30,754 bases of DNA from Candidatus Cloacimonadota bacterium (GCA_023228285.1 JALOBM010000022.1:1-30754), one strand, 5' to 3'; positions 1 to 7,698 are shown, counted from the stretch's first letter. Notes: a model not told the origin generated them from the sequence alone. Program-made: numbers and translations.

Positions 1-138
1 AATCGCCCCCACAGCTCACTAAACTTCCTACCTCCGGCAAAATACAGAGAAAACTATGAAAACAATGTCGATAAGAAACGTGTCACTTTACAAGTGGTGT
101 AAAAAATGGGACAGGGTCAGAATAATTTATATTTGTAG
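1..138. other. Non-coding left edge, possible repeat remnant
   Basis: I see no supportable gene here, and no coding sequence runs in from the left edge. The stretch holds a small hairpin (CACTT-TAC-AAGTG near 86-98) and a GGGACAGGGTCAG word near 109-121. The latter resembles words seen in intergenic repeat families, but I cannot name a family. The important negative is that nqrA, which normally precedes nqrB, does not end in this stretch. Confidence 0.5.
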
Positions 139-168
139 TTGACACATTCACTACAGAGTGCTTATATT
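139..168 (+). promoter_or_regulatory. Sigma-70-type promoter of the nqr operon
   Basis: A perfect -35 TTGACA (139-144) is followed by an 18-bp spacer and -10 TATATT (163-168, 5/6 match). The predicted transcript start is near 175. This would make an ATG at 176 leaderless, and it supports the ATG at 200, which has its own ribosome binding site, as the real start of the first gene. Confidence 0.75.
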
Positions 169-199
169 GTAATATATGAAATTGAAGGAAAGTCTTTGT

Positions 200-1123
200 A
201 TGTTTGAAAGAATCATGAAACAGCAGATGATGAACAGGGTATTATACTCGCTAATCCCGATCACTCTGTTTGCGATTTACTTGTTCGGATGGAGGGTACT
301 TGCCATCGTAGCGGTAGCCAATATTGCCGCTTTTATCAGTGAATACCTCTTTGTGCGCAGCAAGAAAGCTGGCAAGGTTTCCATGGCGGCATTTGTTACT
401 GGTAGCTTGGTTGCGCTCACCCTACCTCCAAGTATCCCCTTGTGGATGTCTGCGCTTGCTGCAGTGATATCCATCGTGTTTGGGAAGATGGTTTTTGGCG
501 GTTTTGGCGCCAATATCTTCAATCCGGCTATTTTGGGGCGCACTTTTGTGTATATATCATTCCCGAATCAGATGACAATTTCTTGGCTAAAGCCCTACGT
601 GATGAGTGATTTTCCCGGAGGTTTTGCACGCTGGACGGTGGAAAGTTCGATGCAGACAGGTGCAACCATTCTGAACAGCTTCAGAGCCAGCGGAGAGGCA
701 ATGTATAGCATGCGAGAGTCCTTATTCGGCTTTGTTTCCGGGTCTGCTGGAGAAACATCTGCCCTGTTGATCATTCTTGCAGGCATATACTTGATTGTCA
801 CAAAAACAGCAAAGTGGCAGCCCATGCTTGCTACCTTACTATCTCTTACCCTCTTTACTTGGCTCTTTTACCCTTCAGAAAATCCCCTTTACCTTATCCT
901 TAGTGGTGGTGCTTTGTTCGGCACTGTATTTATGGTTACAGACCCTGTTTCTTCCCCCAAAGGAAACTGGGGTATCTGGATCTATGGTTTGCTAATCGGT
1001 TTCCTCACTGTCTTCATTCGCCGTTTCTCACTATTTGCTGAAGGTTTCATGTTTGCTTTGTTGCTTACAAACGCTTTCATGCCGCTTATTGAATACTGTC
1101 TGGAAAAGGTAGGCAGGAAATGA
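200..1123 (+). CDS. nqrB: Na+-translocating NADH:quinone reductase subunit B / RnfD-type membrane subunit
   Basis: Membrane subunit of an Nqr/Rnf ion pump that carries covalent FMN and moves electrons across the membrane. The 307-aa chain is almost entirely hydrophobic helices. T156 lies in a TGAT motif, the position where ApbE attaches FMN in NqrB/RnfD. The GETSALLIILAG segment and the TDPVSSPKGNWG-IYGLLIG segment near the C-terminus are family hallmarks. I chose ATG 200 over the in-frame ATG 176 because GAAGGAAAG (184-192) sits 7 nt upstream and the promoter predicts a start near 175. Its stop overlaps the next ATG (ATGA). The length is closer to RnfD (~330 aa) than to typical NqrB (~410 aa). 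The NqrB name rests on the nqrF gene that closes the operon; RnfD is the alternative name. Confidence 0.88.
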   Translation: MFERIMKQQMMNRVLYSLIPITLFAIYLFGWRVLAIVAVANIAAFISEYLFVRSKKAGKVSMAAFVTGSLVALTLPPSIPLWMSALAAVISIVFGKMVFGGFGANIFNPAILGRTFVYISFPNQMTISWLKPYVMSDFPGGFARWTVESSMQTGATILNSFRASGEAMYSMRESLFGFVSGSAGETSALLIILAGIYLIVTKTAKWQPMLATLLSLTLFTWLFYPSENPLYLILSGGALFGTVFMVTDPVSSPKGNWGIWIYGLLIGFLTVFIRRFSLFAEGFMFALLLTNAFMPLIEYCLEKVGRK

Positions 1124-1794
1124 AAGATAGCTTCTGGTTCCCCATAGTCTTCATGCTGATAATAGTGTTGATCTTTACCGGTATCCTCAGCGTGATGTAC
1201 CGACTGAGTGAAAGCAAGATAGAAGCCTATTTAACTGAAACCTACGAGAGACGCATTCTCGGTACTCTAGCGCAAGCTATCGCCGATGCTGATGCTGGTT
1301 CTGCAGATGATATCACGGCAGCATATCCGGAATCTTTCCATAAATACGTCCAAAGCATGGAAGATAAGGGTTTTGAACGCAAGGTCTATCGCGCTGTGGT
1401 GCATGACAGCACTGTAGCCTATTGTTTCGAAATCGGAGGTAAGGGGCTTTGGGGATCAATGCGAGCTCTGGTCTCCACTAGCACCGACTTCCGCACGATC
1501 TATAGCTTAGCCATCGTAGATCAACAAGAAACTCCGGGTTTGGGCGCTCGCATCGAAGAAGAATGGTTTTTGGATCAATTCCGCAATCGGCTCTTTGTTG
1601 TGAATCCTGATTCCTCCGATGATGTTACTCAGAAATATGAGTTTATAGCCGAAGCCCAAAGTCCGGTAAATGATAGTCAGCTAAAGCGCGTTACCGGGGC
1701 CACCATTACCTCGGACTCGGTAATAAAGATGTTACAGGACGAGTTCAATTACATATACAAGTATTACGGAACGAAAGCAAATGAAAAAGACTGA
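1120..1794 (+). CDS. nqrC: Nqr subunit C / RnfG-type FMN-binding subunit
   Basis: Peripheral periplasmic subunit with one N-terminal membrane helix (about residues 5-27) and a soluble FMN-binding domain. The FMN-binding signature is near the C-terminus: VTGATITSDSV, where T195 of T-G-A-T is the residue flavinylated in NqrC/RnfG. The segment QQETPGLGARIEEEWF matches the conserved ETPGLG motif of the family. Length (224 aa) is normal for RnfG or a short NqrC. The start overlaps the nqrB stop by 4 nt and the end overlaps nqrD by 14 nt, implying translational coupling. An ApbE-type flavin transferase must be encoded elsewhere. Confidence 0.9.
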   Translation: MKDSFWFPIVFMLIIVLIFTGILSVMYRLSESKIEAYLTETYERRILGTLAQAIADADAGSADDITAAYPESFHKYVQSMEDKGFERKVYRAVVHDSTVAYCFEIGGKGLWGSMRALVSTSTDFRTIYSLAIVDQQETPGLGARIEEEWFLDQFRNRLFVVNPDSSDDVTQKYEFIAEAQSPVNDSQLKRVTGATITSDSVIKMLQDEFNYIYKYYGTKANEKD

Positions 1795-2377
1795 GATATT
1801 TAGCATCGCTGCATTCAAAGAAAACTCCATCTGGAGACAGATACTGGGCATCTGTTCAGCCTTGGCGGTTACCAACCTGATGATGAACAGCCTGATTATG
1901 GGTTTGGGCGTAATCTTTTCCCTAGCCCTGTCGAATTTCACGATTTCCCTGATCCGCAATTGGACTCCCAGAAGCGTCAGAATGATGGTGCAAACGCTAA
2001 TTATAGCATCTTATGTGATAATCGTGGACGTTTTCCTGAAGGCCAATCTACCCGAGATCAGTAAACAACTGGGACCATATGTCGGATTAATCATTACAAA
2101 TTGCATCCTGATGGGCCGAGCGGAAGCTTTTGCCTCACAAAACTCACCTATTGATTCTCTAATCGATGGTATCGGTGCTGGTACCGGCTACACACTCGTT
2201 CTGCTCATGATCTCCTTTGTACGGGAACTCTTTGGTTTTGGCACCATCTTTGGATTCAAAGTTCTTGGCTCCTGGTGGACAAACTGGAGCATCATGGTTA
2301 TGGCTCCCAGCGCTTTTTTCCTGCTGGCGATACTCATCTGGATAATCAACACACACTATTATAAGGCGAAAGTATAA
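1781..2377 (+). CDS. nqrD: Nqr subunit D / RnfE integral membrane subunit
   Basis: Polytopic membrane subunit of the NqrD/RnfE family; with NqrE it forms the pseudo-symmetric core that binds an Fe-S centre in the middle of the membrane. It has about six hydrophobic helices in 198 aa. Recognisable segments are an N-terminal NSIWRQILGICSALAVT region, the LGPYVGLIITNCILMGRAEAF segment (near 95-116) that contains a conserved Cys, and the GYTLVLLMISFVRELFG segment. Start and stop overlap the neighbouring genes (14 nt upstream, TAATG downstream). Confidence 0.9.
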   Translation: MKKTEIFSIAAFKENSIWRQILGICSALAVTNLMMNSLIMGLGVIFSLALSNFTISLIRNWTPRSVRMMVQTLIIASYVIIVDVFLKANLPEISKQLGPYVGLIITNCILMGRAEAFASQNSPIDSLIDGIGAGTGYTLVLLMISFVRELFGFGTIFGFKVLGSWWTNWSIMVMAPSAFFLLAILIWIINTHYYKAKV

Positions 2378-2964
2378 TGGATATCAGCGGATTTATTCTG
2401 TTTTGGGCTGCAATCTTCACCAGCAATATCTTACTTACGAACTTTCTGGGTATGTGTTCATATCTCTCGGTATCCCGTGAGATCGAATCCGCCCTGGGCT
2501 TGGGAACTGCTGTAATATTCGTTATTACTGTTACTGCAGCATTGAACTGGTTGGTTTACAATTACATCCTGGTTCCTTTCGAAATCGTATATCTCCAGTA
2601 TATTGTGTTTATCATTGTTATTGCGGCTTTTGTGCAATTTCTGGAATTGCTGATTGAACGCTATGCTCCAGCGTTGTACTATACTTTGGGAATCTTTCTC
2701 CCTCTGATCACGGTAAACTGCGCAATCTTTGGAGTTGTATTGTTCATGATTATCCGCAATTATAACTTCATCCAATCCATAGCATTCGCAGCGGGAAGCG
2801 GGATCGGATGGTTACTGGCTATCCTTATGCTTGCTGGTATCCGCCGAAAGCTGAAAGAGAAGCTGGTTCCCATAGGATTGCAGGGCGCGGGTATCAGCCT
2901 CATAATAACAGGTATAATGGCACTTGGTTTTGTCGGTTTTTCCGGCATTGTTCAGATTCAATAG
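2377..2964 (+). CDS. nqrE: Nqr subunit E / RnfA integral membrane subunit
   Basis: Partner of NqrD in the membrane core. The 195-aa chain has about six transmembrane helices. Conserved family segments are visible: LTNFLGMCSYLSVS near residue 20, with the Fe-S ligand Cys, and LGIFLPLITVNCAIFGVVLF near 105, with a second conserved Cys. The spacing of these two Cys-bearing half-helices is the NqrE/RnfA signature. The ATG overlaps the nqrD stop by one base. The stop is followed 9 nt later by the nqrF ATG. Confidence 0.91.
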   Translation: MDISGFILFWAAIFTSNILLTNFLGMCSYLSVSREIESALGLGTAVIFVITVTAALNWLVYNYILVPFEIVYLQYIVFIIVIAAFVQFLELLIERYAPALYYTLGIFLPLITVNCAIFGVVLFMIIRNYNFIQSIAFAAGSGIGWLLAILMLAGIRRKLKEKLVPIGLQGAGISLIITGIMALGFVGFSGIVQIQ

Positions 2965-2973
2965 GGAGATTTG

Positions 2974-4077
2974 ATGTTACAACGAATTATTGACGATATC
3001 GCCCTGATGAGCGCAATCGGTGTTATCCTGGCTTTTATCATTGTGCTTGCACAGCGCTGGCTCAGTAATTATGGTGAGGTAATTCTGAACATCAATAACA
3101 AAAAGGATATCACAGTGAAAGGAGGCAATTCTCTCTTGGCGACCCTTGCCGACAATCAAATCTTCATCCCTTCCGCCTGTGGAGGCAGAGGCACTTGCGG
3201 TGCTTGCAAATGCAAGGTCTTTGAGGGAGGAGGTCCGCTGCTACCTACTGAAAGACCACTACTTAGTAAAGAAGAACAAGCTAGAGGAATGCGCCTAAGC
3301 TGCCAGGTAAAAGTAAAAAGTGATATCAAGATTGAGATTCCCGAATCCATCTTCAACATTCGCAGATTCCACTCTATAATCGAAGAAATAATTGATTACA
3401 CATATGACATCAAAGGCATCACATTCAGACTTCAACAGGGCGAAACCATCGACTTCAAAGCCGGCCAATACGTCCAATTGGAGACAGAACCGTATGGAAA
3501 AGTAAAGCAAAAAGTCATGCGTGCATACTCTATATCTTCCAAACCGGAACTAAACGACCGTATCCAATTGATAATCCGCCTGGTTCCGGAAGGAATCTGT
3601 AGCACCTGGGTTCATAGAATCCTAAAAGTTGGAGACAAAGTAAATTTTACCGGACCTTATGGAGATTTCTATTTGCGTGACACCAATGCGGATATCCTGT
3701 TCGTAGCCGGAGGTTCAGGAAAAGCACCGATAAAATCCATACTTGAGCACTTACAGGAGGTAGGAACAAAGCGAAAAATGACATACTTCTTTGGCGCCCG
3801 CACTACCAAGGATCTATATCTCACCGAGGAGTTCAGGGCTTTCGAGAAAGTATTTGAACAGTTCGAATATGTCCCCGTTCTTTCCCATGCCCTTCCGGAA
3901 GAAAACTGGAGTGGAAAGACGGGTTTTGTAATGCCGTATTTCAAAGACGCGATACGAGATCCGCAAAACACCGAAGCATACCTTTGCGGAAGTCCTGGTA
4001 TGGTAAATGCGGTTACCAAATCGCTGATTGAGTATGGACTATCTGAAGACAAAATCTACTACGACAGTTTTGGGTGA
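2974..4077 (+). CDS. nqrF: Nqr subunit F, NADH-oxidising [2Fe-2S]/FAD subunit
   Basis: Electron entry subunit: oxidises NADH with FAD and passes electrons to a [2Fe-2S] centre and on to the membrane subunits. Domains in order: an N-terminal helix anchor (about 9-27); a ferredoxin domain with C69, C75, C78 and C110 as cluster ligands (CGGRGTCGACKC, then LSCQ); an FAD domain with RAYSISS; and an NADH domain with the GGSGKAPIKS segment and the YLCGSPGM motif. It ends in YYDSFG, typical of NqrF. I chose ATG 2974 over the in-frame TTG at 2971 because GGGAG lies 5 nt upstream. The presence of NqrF rather than RnfB/RnfC defines the complex as Nqr-type. Confidence 0.94.
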   Translation: MLQRIIDDIALMSAIGVILAFIIVLAQRWLSNYGEVILNINNKKDITVKGGNSLLATLADNQIFIPSACGGRGTCGACKCKVFEGGGPLLPTERPLLSKEEQARGMRLSCQVKVKSDIKIEIPESIFNIRRFHSIIEEIIDYTYDIKGITFRLQQGETIDFKAGQYVQLETEPYGKVKQKVMRAYSISSKPELNDRIQLIIRLVPEGICSTWVHRILKVGDKVNFTGPYGDFYLRDTNADILFVAGGSGKAPIKSILEHLQEVGTKRKMTYFFGARTTKDLYLTEEFRAFEKVFEQFEYVPVLSHALPEENWSGKTGFVMPYFKDAIRDPQNTEAYLCGSPGMVNAVTKSLIEYGLSEDKIYYDSFG

Positions 4078-4081
4078 TATT

Positions 4082-4540
4082 ATGAAACAAACTCCACTAG
4101 AATCCAAGATAATGGCCAAAATGCAGCCCGGAGTAATTACTTATGGCGGTTTTTTGGGAACTGACAGAAGAGATTTTATACAGATAATAGCCGATGATGA
4201 AAAGACTCTAAACAAGCTAGGAAAGACTCCTGAGGAGATTGCCGACAGACTGGAATACTTTCAACAGCAGAGTTTTGATGCTTTCGAGAGTAATACGGTT
4301 GTTGATGGTATTTACGAGGTGGAAACTGAAGTTGTGCGCGGATATCTACCCTGTCCATTTATGCATCAGGGTATATATCGCAAGAGCTACACCACCGTAA
4401 CCAATACCAGATCCGGCAAGAGCTTCACATACTCCGCTCTAAATATACACTTGATAAGAGCACATCACTTTTTCGAAGGAAAAAAATCTCACTTTCGTTT
4501 AGAGCCGGACGAGCTGGTTAATGAGCTCTTCCAAAAATAA
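4082..4540 (+). CDS. Conserved protein of unknown function, last gene of the nqr operon
   Basis: A 152-aa soluble protein that I do not recognise. It has no signal peptide or membrane helix. The ATG lies 4 nt after the nqrF stop with no intervening promoter, so it is almost certainly cotranscribed with the pump. The C-terminal half is rich in aromatic, His and Cys residues: RGYLPCPFMHQGIYRKSY, then IHLIRAHHFFEGKKSHFR. These could bind a metal or cofactor, but the pattern matches no motif I can name. It is far too short to replace NqrA (~450 aa) and lacks the CxxCxxxC layout of the NqrM assembly factor. A role in pump assembly or regulation is inference from position only. Confidence 0.8.
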   Translation: MKQTPLESKIMAKMQPGVITYGGFLGTDRRDFIQIIADDEKTLNKLGKTPEEIADRLEYFQQQSFDAFESNTVVDGIYEVETEVVRGYLPCPFMHQGIYRKSYTTVTNTRSGKSFTYSALNIHLIRAHHFFEGKKSHFRLEPDELVNELFQK

Positions 4541-4570
4541 TCATTGACTACATGAGCCCTTCGTCAATTG

Positions 4571-4579
4571 TGGTATTAT
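4571..4579 (+). promoter_or_regulatory. Extended -10 promoter of the zinc-ribbon gene
   Basis: TGG-TATTAT is an extended -10 element (TGn + 5/6 match to TATAAT). The predicted start near 4586 leaves a leader of about 34 nt containing TAAGGAG before the ATG at 4620. A TTGACT at 4544 is too far away (24-bp gap) to be its -35. Confidence 0.5.
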
Positions 4580-4619
4580 CGTAAGATATTTATAGAGTAA
4601 TGAATATAAGGAGTTCCAC

Positions 4620-4796
4620 ATGGCGAAGAATAACCGTGGCAAAACCCTCAGATCCATGCCTGATCATGGTCGCGGCGAATGCCCTCACTGCCATCGTACC
4701 GGTGTAAAGCTGATGTACGAAATAAAAAGCGCCGAGAAGGCCATCAAGGTCTGTAAGGTCTGCAAAAGCACTCCAGCCGAAAAGCTTGAGGCCTAA
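4620..4796 (+). CDS. Small zinc-ribbon protein, 58 aa
   Basis: A 58-aa basic protein with two paired-cysteine knuckles: CPHC (residues 21-24) and CKVC (45-48). This is a classic four-Cys zinc ribbon. The N-terminus (MAKNNRGKTLRSMP) is Arg/Lys-rich, as in small ribosome- or RNA-associated proteins. A strong ribosome binding site (TAAGGAG, about 5 nt upstream), an extended -10 promoter and a downstream terminator make it a self-contained transcription unit. Similar small ribbon proteins exist in several phyla but I know of no assigned function; RNA or ribosome binding is inference from charge and fold. Confidence 0.85.
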   Translation: MAKNNRGKTLRSMPDHGRGECPHCHRTGVKLMYEIKSAEKAIKVCKVCKSTPAEKLEA

Positions 4797-4813
4797 AATC
4801 TCACACTAGGTTT

Positions 4814-4838
4814 GGGAGAGCGCTGCTCTCCCTTTCTT
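4814..4838 (+). terminator. Intrinsic terminator after the zinc-ribbon gene
   Basis: A perfect 8-bp stem GGGAGAGC / GCTCTCCC with a GCT loop (4814-4832) is followed by TTTCTTATT. It lies 17 nt after the stop codon and 22 nt before the rsmA start. Confidence 0.85.
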
Positions 4839-4854
4839 ATTACTGCTACTAATT

Positions 4855-5637
4855 TTGAAAGCAATAAAAGAACTCGGACAGCATTTTCTCAAGGATCCCG
4901 CATTAGCGTCCCAGATTGCGGATTTGGGTGACATCTCACCTGGCGAAAGAATATGGGAGATCGGTCCCGGACCCGGTATTCTAAGCCATGAGATTATTTC
5001 ACGAGGTGCTGTTCTGGAAGCTTTTGAACTGGATAAACGCATGTCAAACCTGCTCCATGAACGTTTCGGTGACAACATGCAACTTATCCTCACGGACATT
5101 CTACGACTCAACTGGCCACAACAAATCGCACTGGGATACTCACCCCTCAAGATCATTGCAAACATCCCTTACCAGATCACATCTCCCCTGCTTTATCTCA
5201 TACAGGAGCATCACATACATTTCCACCATCTGGTTCTGATGGTCCAGAAGGAAGTAGCTCAACGCCTTTCTGCTAAACCCGGAAAGAAGGATTATGGTCC
5301 TCTTACTATCAAGCTGGGTCTTTGTTACGACATCAAAACCGCCTTTATGGTAAAGCGGGAGTGCTTTGAGCCGGTTCCGAAGGTGGATTCGGCAGTGATC
5401 ATTATGCAAACCCGCAAAGAAGTGCCCTACATTGCCAATCCCCAATGCTTCAATAATGTTATCAATGCTGCTTTTGCTCATCGCCGCAAAACACTAAGAA
5501 ACAATCTGGTTTTCCTGGTAGGGAAAAAAGAGATGGATTATTTGGAACAACGGACTGCCATAGATTTCAACCGTCGTGCGGAGACTCTGGATGAAAAAGA
5601 GTTCATTCGTCTTAGCGATACTGTGGCTGAGCTGTAG
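4855..5637 (+). CDS. rsmA: 16S rRNA dimethyladenosine transferase RsmA (KsgA)
   Basis: Dimethylates the two adjacent adenosines of helix 45 in 16S rRNA using S-adenosylmethionine, late in 30S assembly. Visible motifs: GQHFL at the N-terminus, the SAM-binding EIGPGPG (near 36-42), and the catalytic NIPY (near 103-106). The C-terminal helical domain has the AFAHRRKTLRNNL segment. Its 260 aa fit the family (~270). The start is a TTG only 22 nt after a terminator, with no obvious ribosome binding site; an ATT at 4852 is the only near alternative, and GQHFL must stay inside the protein. The 3' end overlaps the next gene by 47 nt. Confidence 0.93.
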   Translation: MKAIKELGQHFLKDPALASQIADLGDISPGERIWEIGPGPGILSHEIISRGAVLEAFELDKRMSNLLHERFGDNMQLILTDILRLNWPQQIALGYSPLKIIANIPYQITSPLLYLIQEHHIHFHHLVLMVQKEVAQRLSAKPGKKDYGPLTIKLGLCYDIKTAFMVKRECFEPVPKVDSAVIIMQTRKEVPYIANPQCFNNVINAAFAHRRKTLRNNLVFLVGKKEMDYLEQRTAIDFNRRAETLDEKEFIRLSDTVAEL

Positions 5638-7378
5638 CGCTTCTCTTTGCGCTCAATCCAGCGGTATTGAATTCTATCATTACAATAGCGACAATGTTCG
5701 CCTCTTGGAATCAATTCTGCAATATTCTATGAATCCGTATGCAAACACAGGTGTGAACATTTATGGACAAAGCTCCTGGGAAGACCGGATGAATTTCAAT
5801 CAGGAAACTCGCCGTTCCATGCTCGGTAGCTCTCTATCATACTCCCGAAACCACCTTACCCACACATTCCTGATGGACTACGAGTCTTATTTCGATTCCA
5901 GCGATCTGGAGCCCACAGCCTACATCAATAAAAACGGAAAACTGGGTTATGGACTGTTTTGGTCCCCCTTGGATAGCCTTCTTCTGGGATTACAGGCTCA
6001 TGGCCTTATCCGCAACGAACAAGACCGCTATCTGCACGATAACTATCGCAGTAGTGATGGATTTCAGCTTGCTTCCGATGCCTCCTACCGCTACGAAGGT
6101 TCAGCCGTCTCTGCCGGTCTCAGGGGAAATGTGGAGGCCAAAGAAATGAACTGGGAATCCTACCGTTACATCCGTGCTGCTTTGGATTTCAACGCCGCAT
6201 CCGACAAGATTGATTGGGAAAGCGGAATCAACCTTGATCACCGGTTGGACGATATCTACACCATCAGTCATAGCTTAGAAGATGAACGCAGCATTTACCA
6301 AAAACATGATGAACAAAAACGCCACGGTATGAATGTTTTCGGTACTCTGCAATACACACCTCACTCAAAAATAATCCTCAGCCTTGGAGAAAACTATACG
6401 GAGAAACGCATCAGGTTAAGAGAGAACACGATCCGCAACAACGGAGAATTCTACAATGCCCTTGATCTGGCCATAAACTACAAGATACTGCCTACCTTGA
6501 ATCTGAAACTCAATGCTGCCCACAATATCTCCATCAAGGATTTCAATATCGAACAAAACACCCGTCATATCGAAAATCGCATTCTCAATGCAATATCGGG
6601 CTGGGAATACAGTCCGCAGGATTCTCTCTTTGTAGGTATGGGCATCGTCCTGCAACGTACCAGCTTCCCTTCCAATGAATACTGGGACAACGATCTTCGT
6701 ACCAGAAGTGCCCGCCTGGGCTGGAAGCATTATTATCACGATTTTCTGCGCATGTCAAACTGGTTTTATTACTCTATGCGAGACGATATCTATATGAACG
6801 CCTTACTTTCTGCCAACAACCACAGCCTGGAAAGCTTCACCTTCAATCCGGAAGCAGAAATTCTCTTTGGTGATCGCCTCGCCTTCGTTCAAGCTTATCA
6901 AGTTCGCACAGATTATACCGATTACCATTATAAGAATTCCCGCACCGACAAACTGTATCGACAGTTGAGCTGCAGCTACAAACTAGTCTTCGATAGTTAC
7001 CCCTACGTAGCCCGGGCGGGCGATGAATATTGGCTTGCTTTGCCCTATCGAAGCCATTCCGGTTCAGCATTCCTCAGCGATATCAATTTCTCTTACGAAG
7101 AAAACCAATACGGGGAGAAGCAGGGAGAATACTACAATATTCGCAGCAAAAACCGCCGCTATCTTGCCGGACTTACCATCAAACACGATATTGATACTTT
7201 TTACTACAGCCTCGCCCCGCGGTATAGCTGGGGTACATGGAAAGAATACTCCCTCACTGCAGGTACTTATTGGACTTTCGACAATGGGAGTTATGTGGAA
7301 TTAAGCTTAAGCCCCATATCTGAAGATTTCAAGGAGATTGATTGGCGCAGTTCCATAAACCTGAGCATTGTGTTCTAA
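5591..7378 (+). CDS. Predicted outer-membrane beta-barrel protein
   Basis: A 595-aa exported protein with a signal peptide (MKKSSFVLAILWLSCSASLCAQ). The mature part alternates polar and aromatic residues, rich in Tyr, Trp, Asn, Ser and Asp. It ends in the pattern SINLSIVF, with a terminal Phe, as in Gram-negative outer-membrane barrels recognised by BamA. No catalytic domain or plug is recognisable. ATG 5591 was preferred to the in-frame GTG 5576 because it begins the signal peptide and GGAG lies 7 nt upstream. The gene starts inside rsmA, so the two are probably cotranscribed. The exact function is unknown; a transporter or surface-exposed porin-like role is possible. Confidence 0.8.
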   Translation: MKKSSFVLAILWLSCSASLCAQSSGIEFYHYNSDNVRLLESILQYSMNPYANTGVNIYGQSSWEDRMNFNQETRRSMLGSSLSYSRNHLTHTFLMDYESYFDSSDLEPTAYINKNGKLGYGLFWSPLDSLLLGLQAHGLIRNEQDRYLHDNYRSSDGFQLASDASYRYEGSAVSAGLRGNVEAKEMNWESYRYIRAALDFNAASDKIDWESGINLDHRLDDIYTISHSLEDERSIYQKHDEQKRHGMNVFGTLQYTPHSKIILSLGENYTEKRIRLRENTIRNNGEFYNALDLAINYKILPTLNLKLNAAHNISIKDFNIEQNTRHIENRILNAISGWEYSPQDSLFVGMGIVLQRTSFPSNEYWDNDLRTRSARLGWKHYYHDFLRMSNWFYYSMRDDIYMNALLSANNHSLESFTFNPEAEILFGDRLAFVQAYQVRTDYTDYHYKNSRTDKLYRQLSCSYKLVFDSYPYVARAGDEYWLALPYRSHSGSAFLSDINFSYEENQYGEKQGEYYNIRSKNRRYLAGLTIKHDIDTFYYSLAPRYSWGTWKEYSLTAGTYWTFDNGSYVELSLSPISEDFKEIDWRSSINLSIVF

Positions 7379-7601
7379 TCCCCACCTCCATTATCCCCTC
7401 TACATTTTTTCTCACACTATTTATACACACTATTCACAGCAAAGATCCCCGGAATTTACTTCCTTCATACACTATATAGCGGACAAGACTGGGACAAATT
7501 TGCATCCCCCCTACACAAAGGGCATTACAACGTAATTCCTCTAGCATCACAAATGCCCAGGCATCTTTGTGATTGACAAAAAACCGCTGCGGATATGTGC
7601 T
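7379..7601. other. Intergenic region before the SRP RNA gene
   Basis: No coding sequence is supported here. It contains a bulged hairpin at 7546-7573: outer arms ATCACAAA / TTTGTGAT, inner arms TGCC / GGCA. The hairpin touches the -35 element of the SRP RNA promoter and lacks a T-run, so it is not a simple terminator. The rest is pyrimidine-rich and shows nothing recognisable. Confidence 0.5.
7573..7599 (+). promoter_or_regulatory. Probable promoter of the SRP RNA gene
   Basis: A perfect -35 TTGACA (7573-7578) and a weak -10 TATGTG (7594-7599) with a short 15-bp spacer. Transcription would begin about 7605, right at the base of the RNA's closing stem. The position fits well; the -10 is poor. 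Confidence 0.5.
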
Positions 7602-7607
7602 GCTCAC

Positions 7608-7698
7608 GCCAGGTACAGCCAATGTCTGAATGTGAATCATGTCAGGTCGGGAACGAAGCAGCATTAAGCAATCTCAGATGTGTGCGCTGCCACCTGGC
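7608..7698 (+). ncRNA. ffs: Signal recognition particle RNA, small bacterial (4.5S) type
   Basis: RNA scaffold of the bacterial SRP that binds Ffh and guides nascent membrane and secreted proteins to FtsY. The domain IV core GTCAGGTCGGGAACGAAGCAGC (7641-7662) matches the universal GTCAGGTC...GGAA...GAAGCAGC pattern. It shows a GGAA tetraloop (7650-7653) closed by TCG/CGA, where E. coli has TCC/GGA; this is a compensated change. Flanking stems also pair: TCTGA (7625-7629) with TCAGA (7674-7678), CAGC (7616-7619) with GCTG (7686-7689), and GCCAGGT (7608-7614) with ACCTGGC (7692-7698). The conserved CAGG/AGCA internal loop is present. No Alu domain, so it is the short form. The exact ends are estimated from the terminal stem. 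Confidence 0.93.

Noticed and set aside
2974..4077. Stand-alone ferredoxin reductase or oxygenase reductase instead of NqrF
   Set aside because: The N-terminal membrane helix, the ligand spacing C69/C75/C78/C110 and its place after nqrBCDE favour NqrF.
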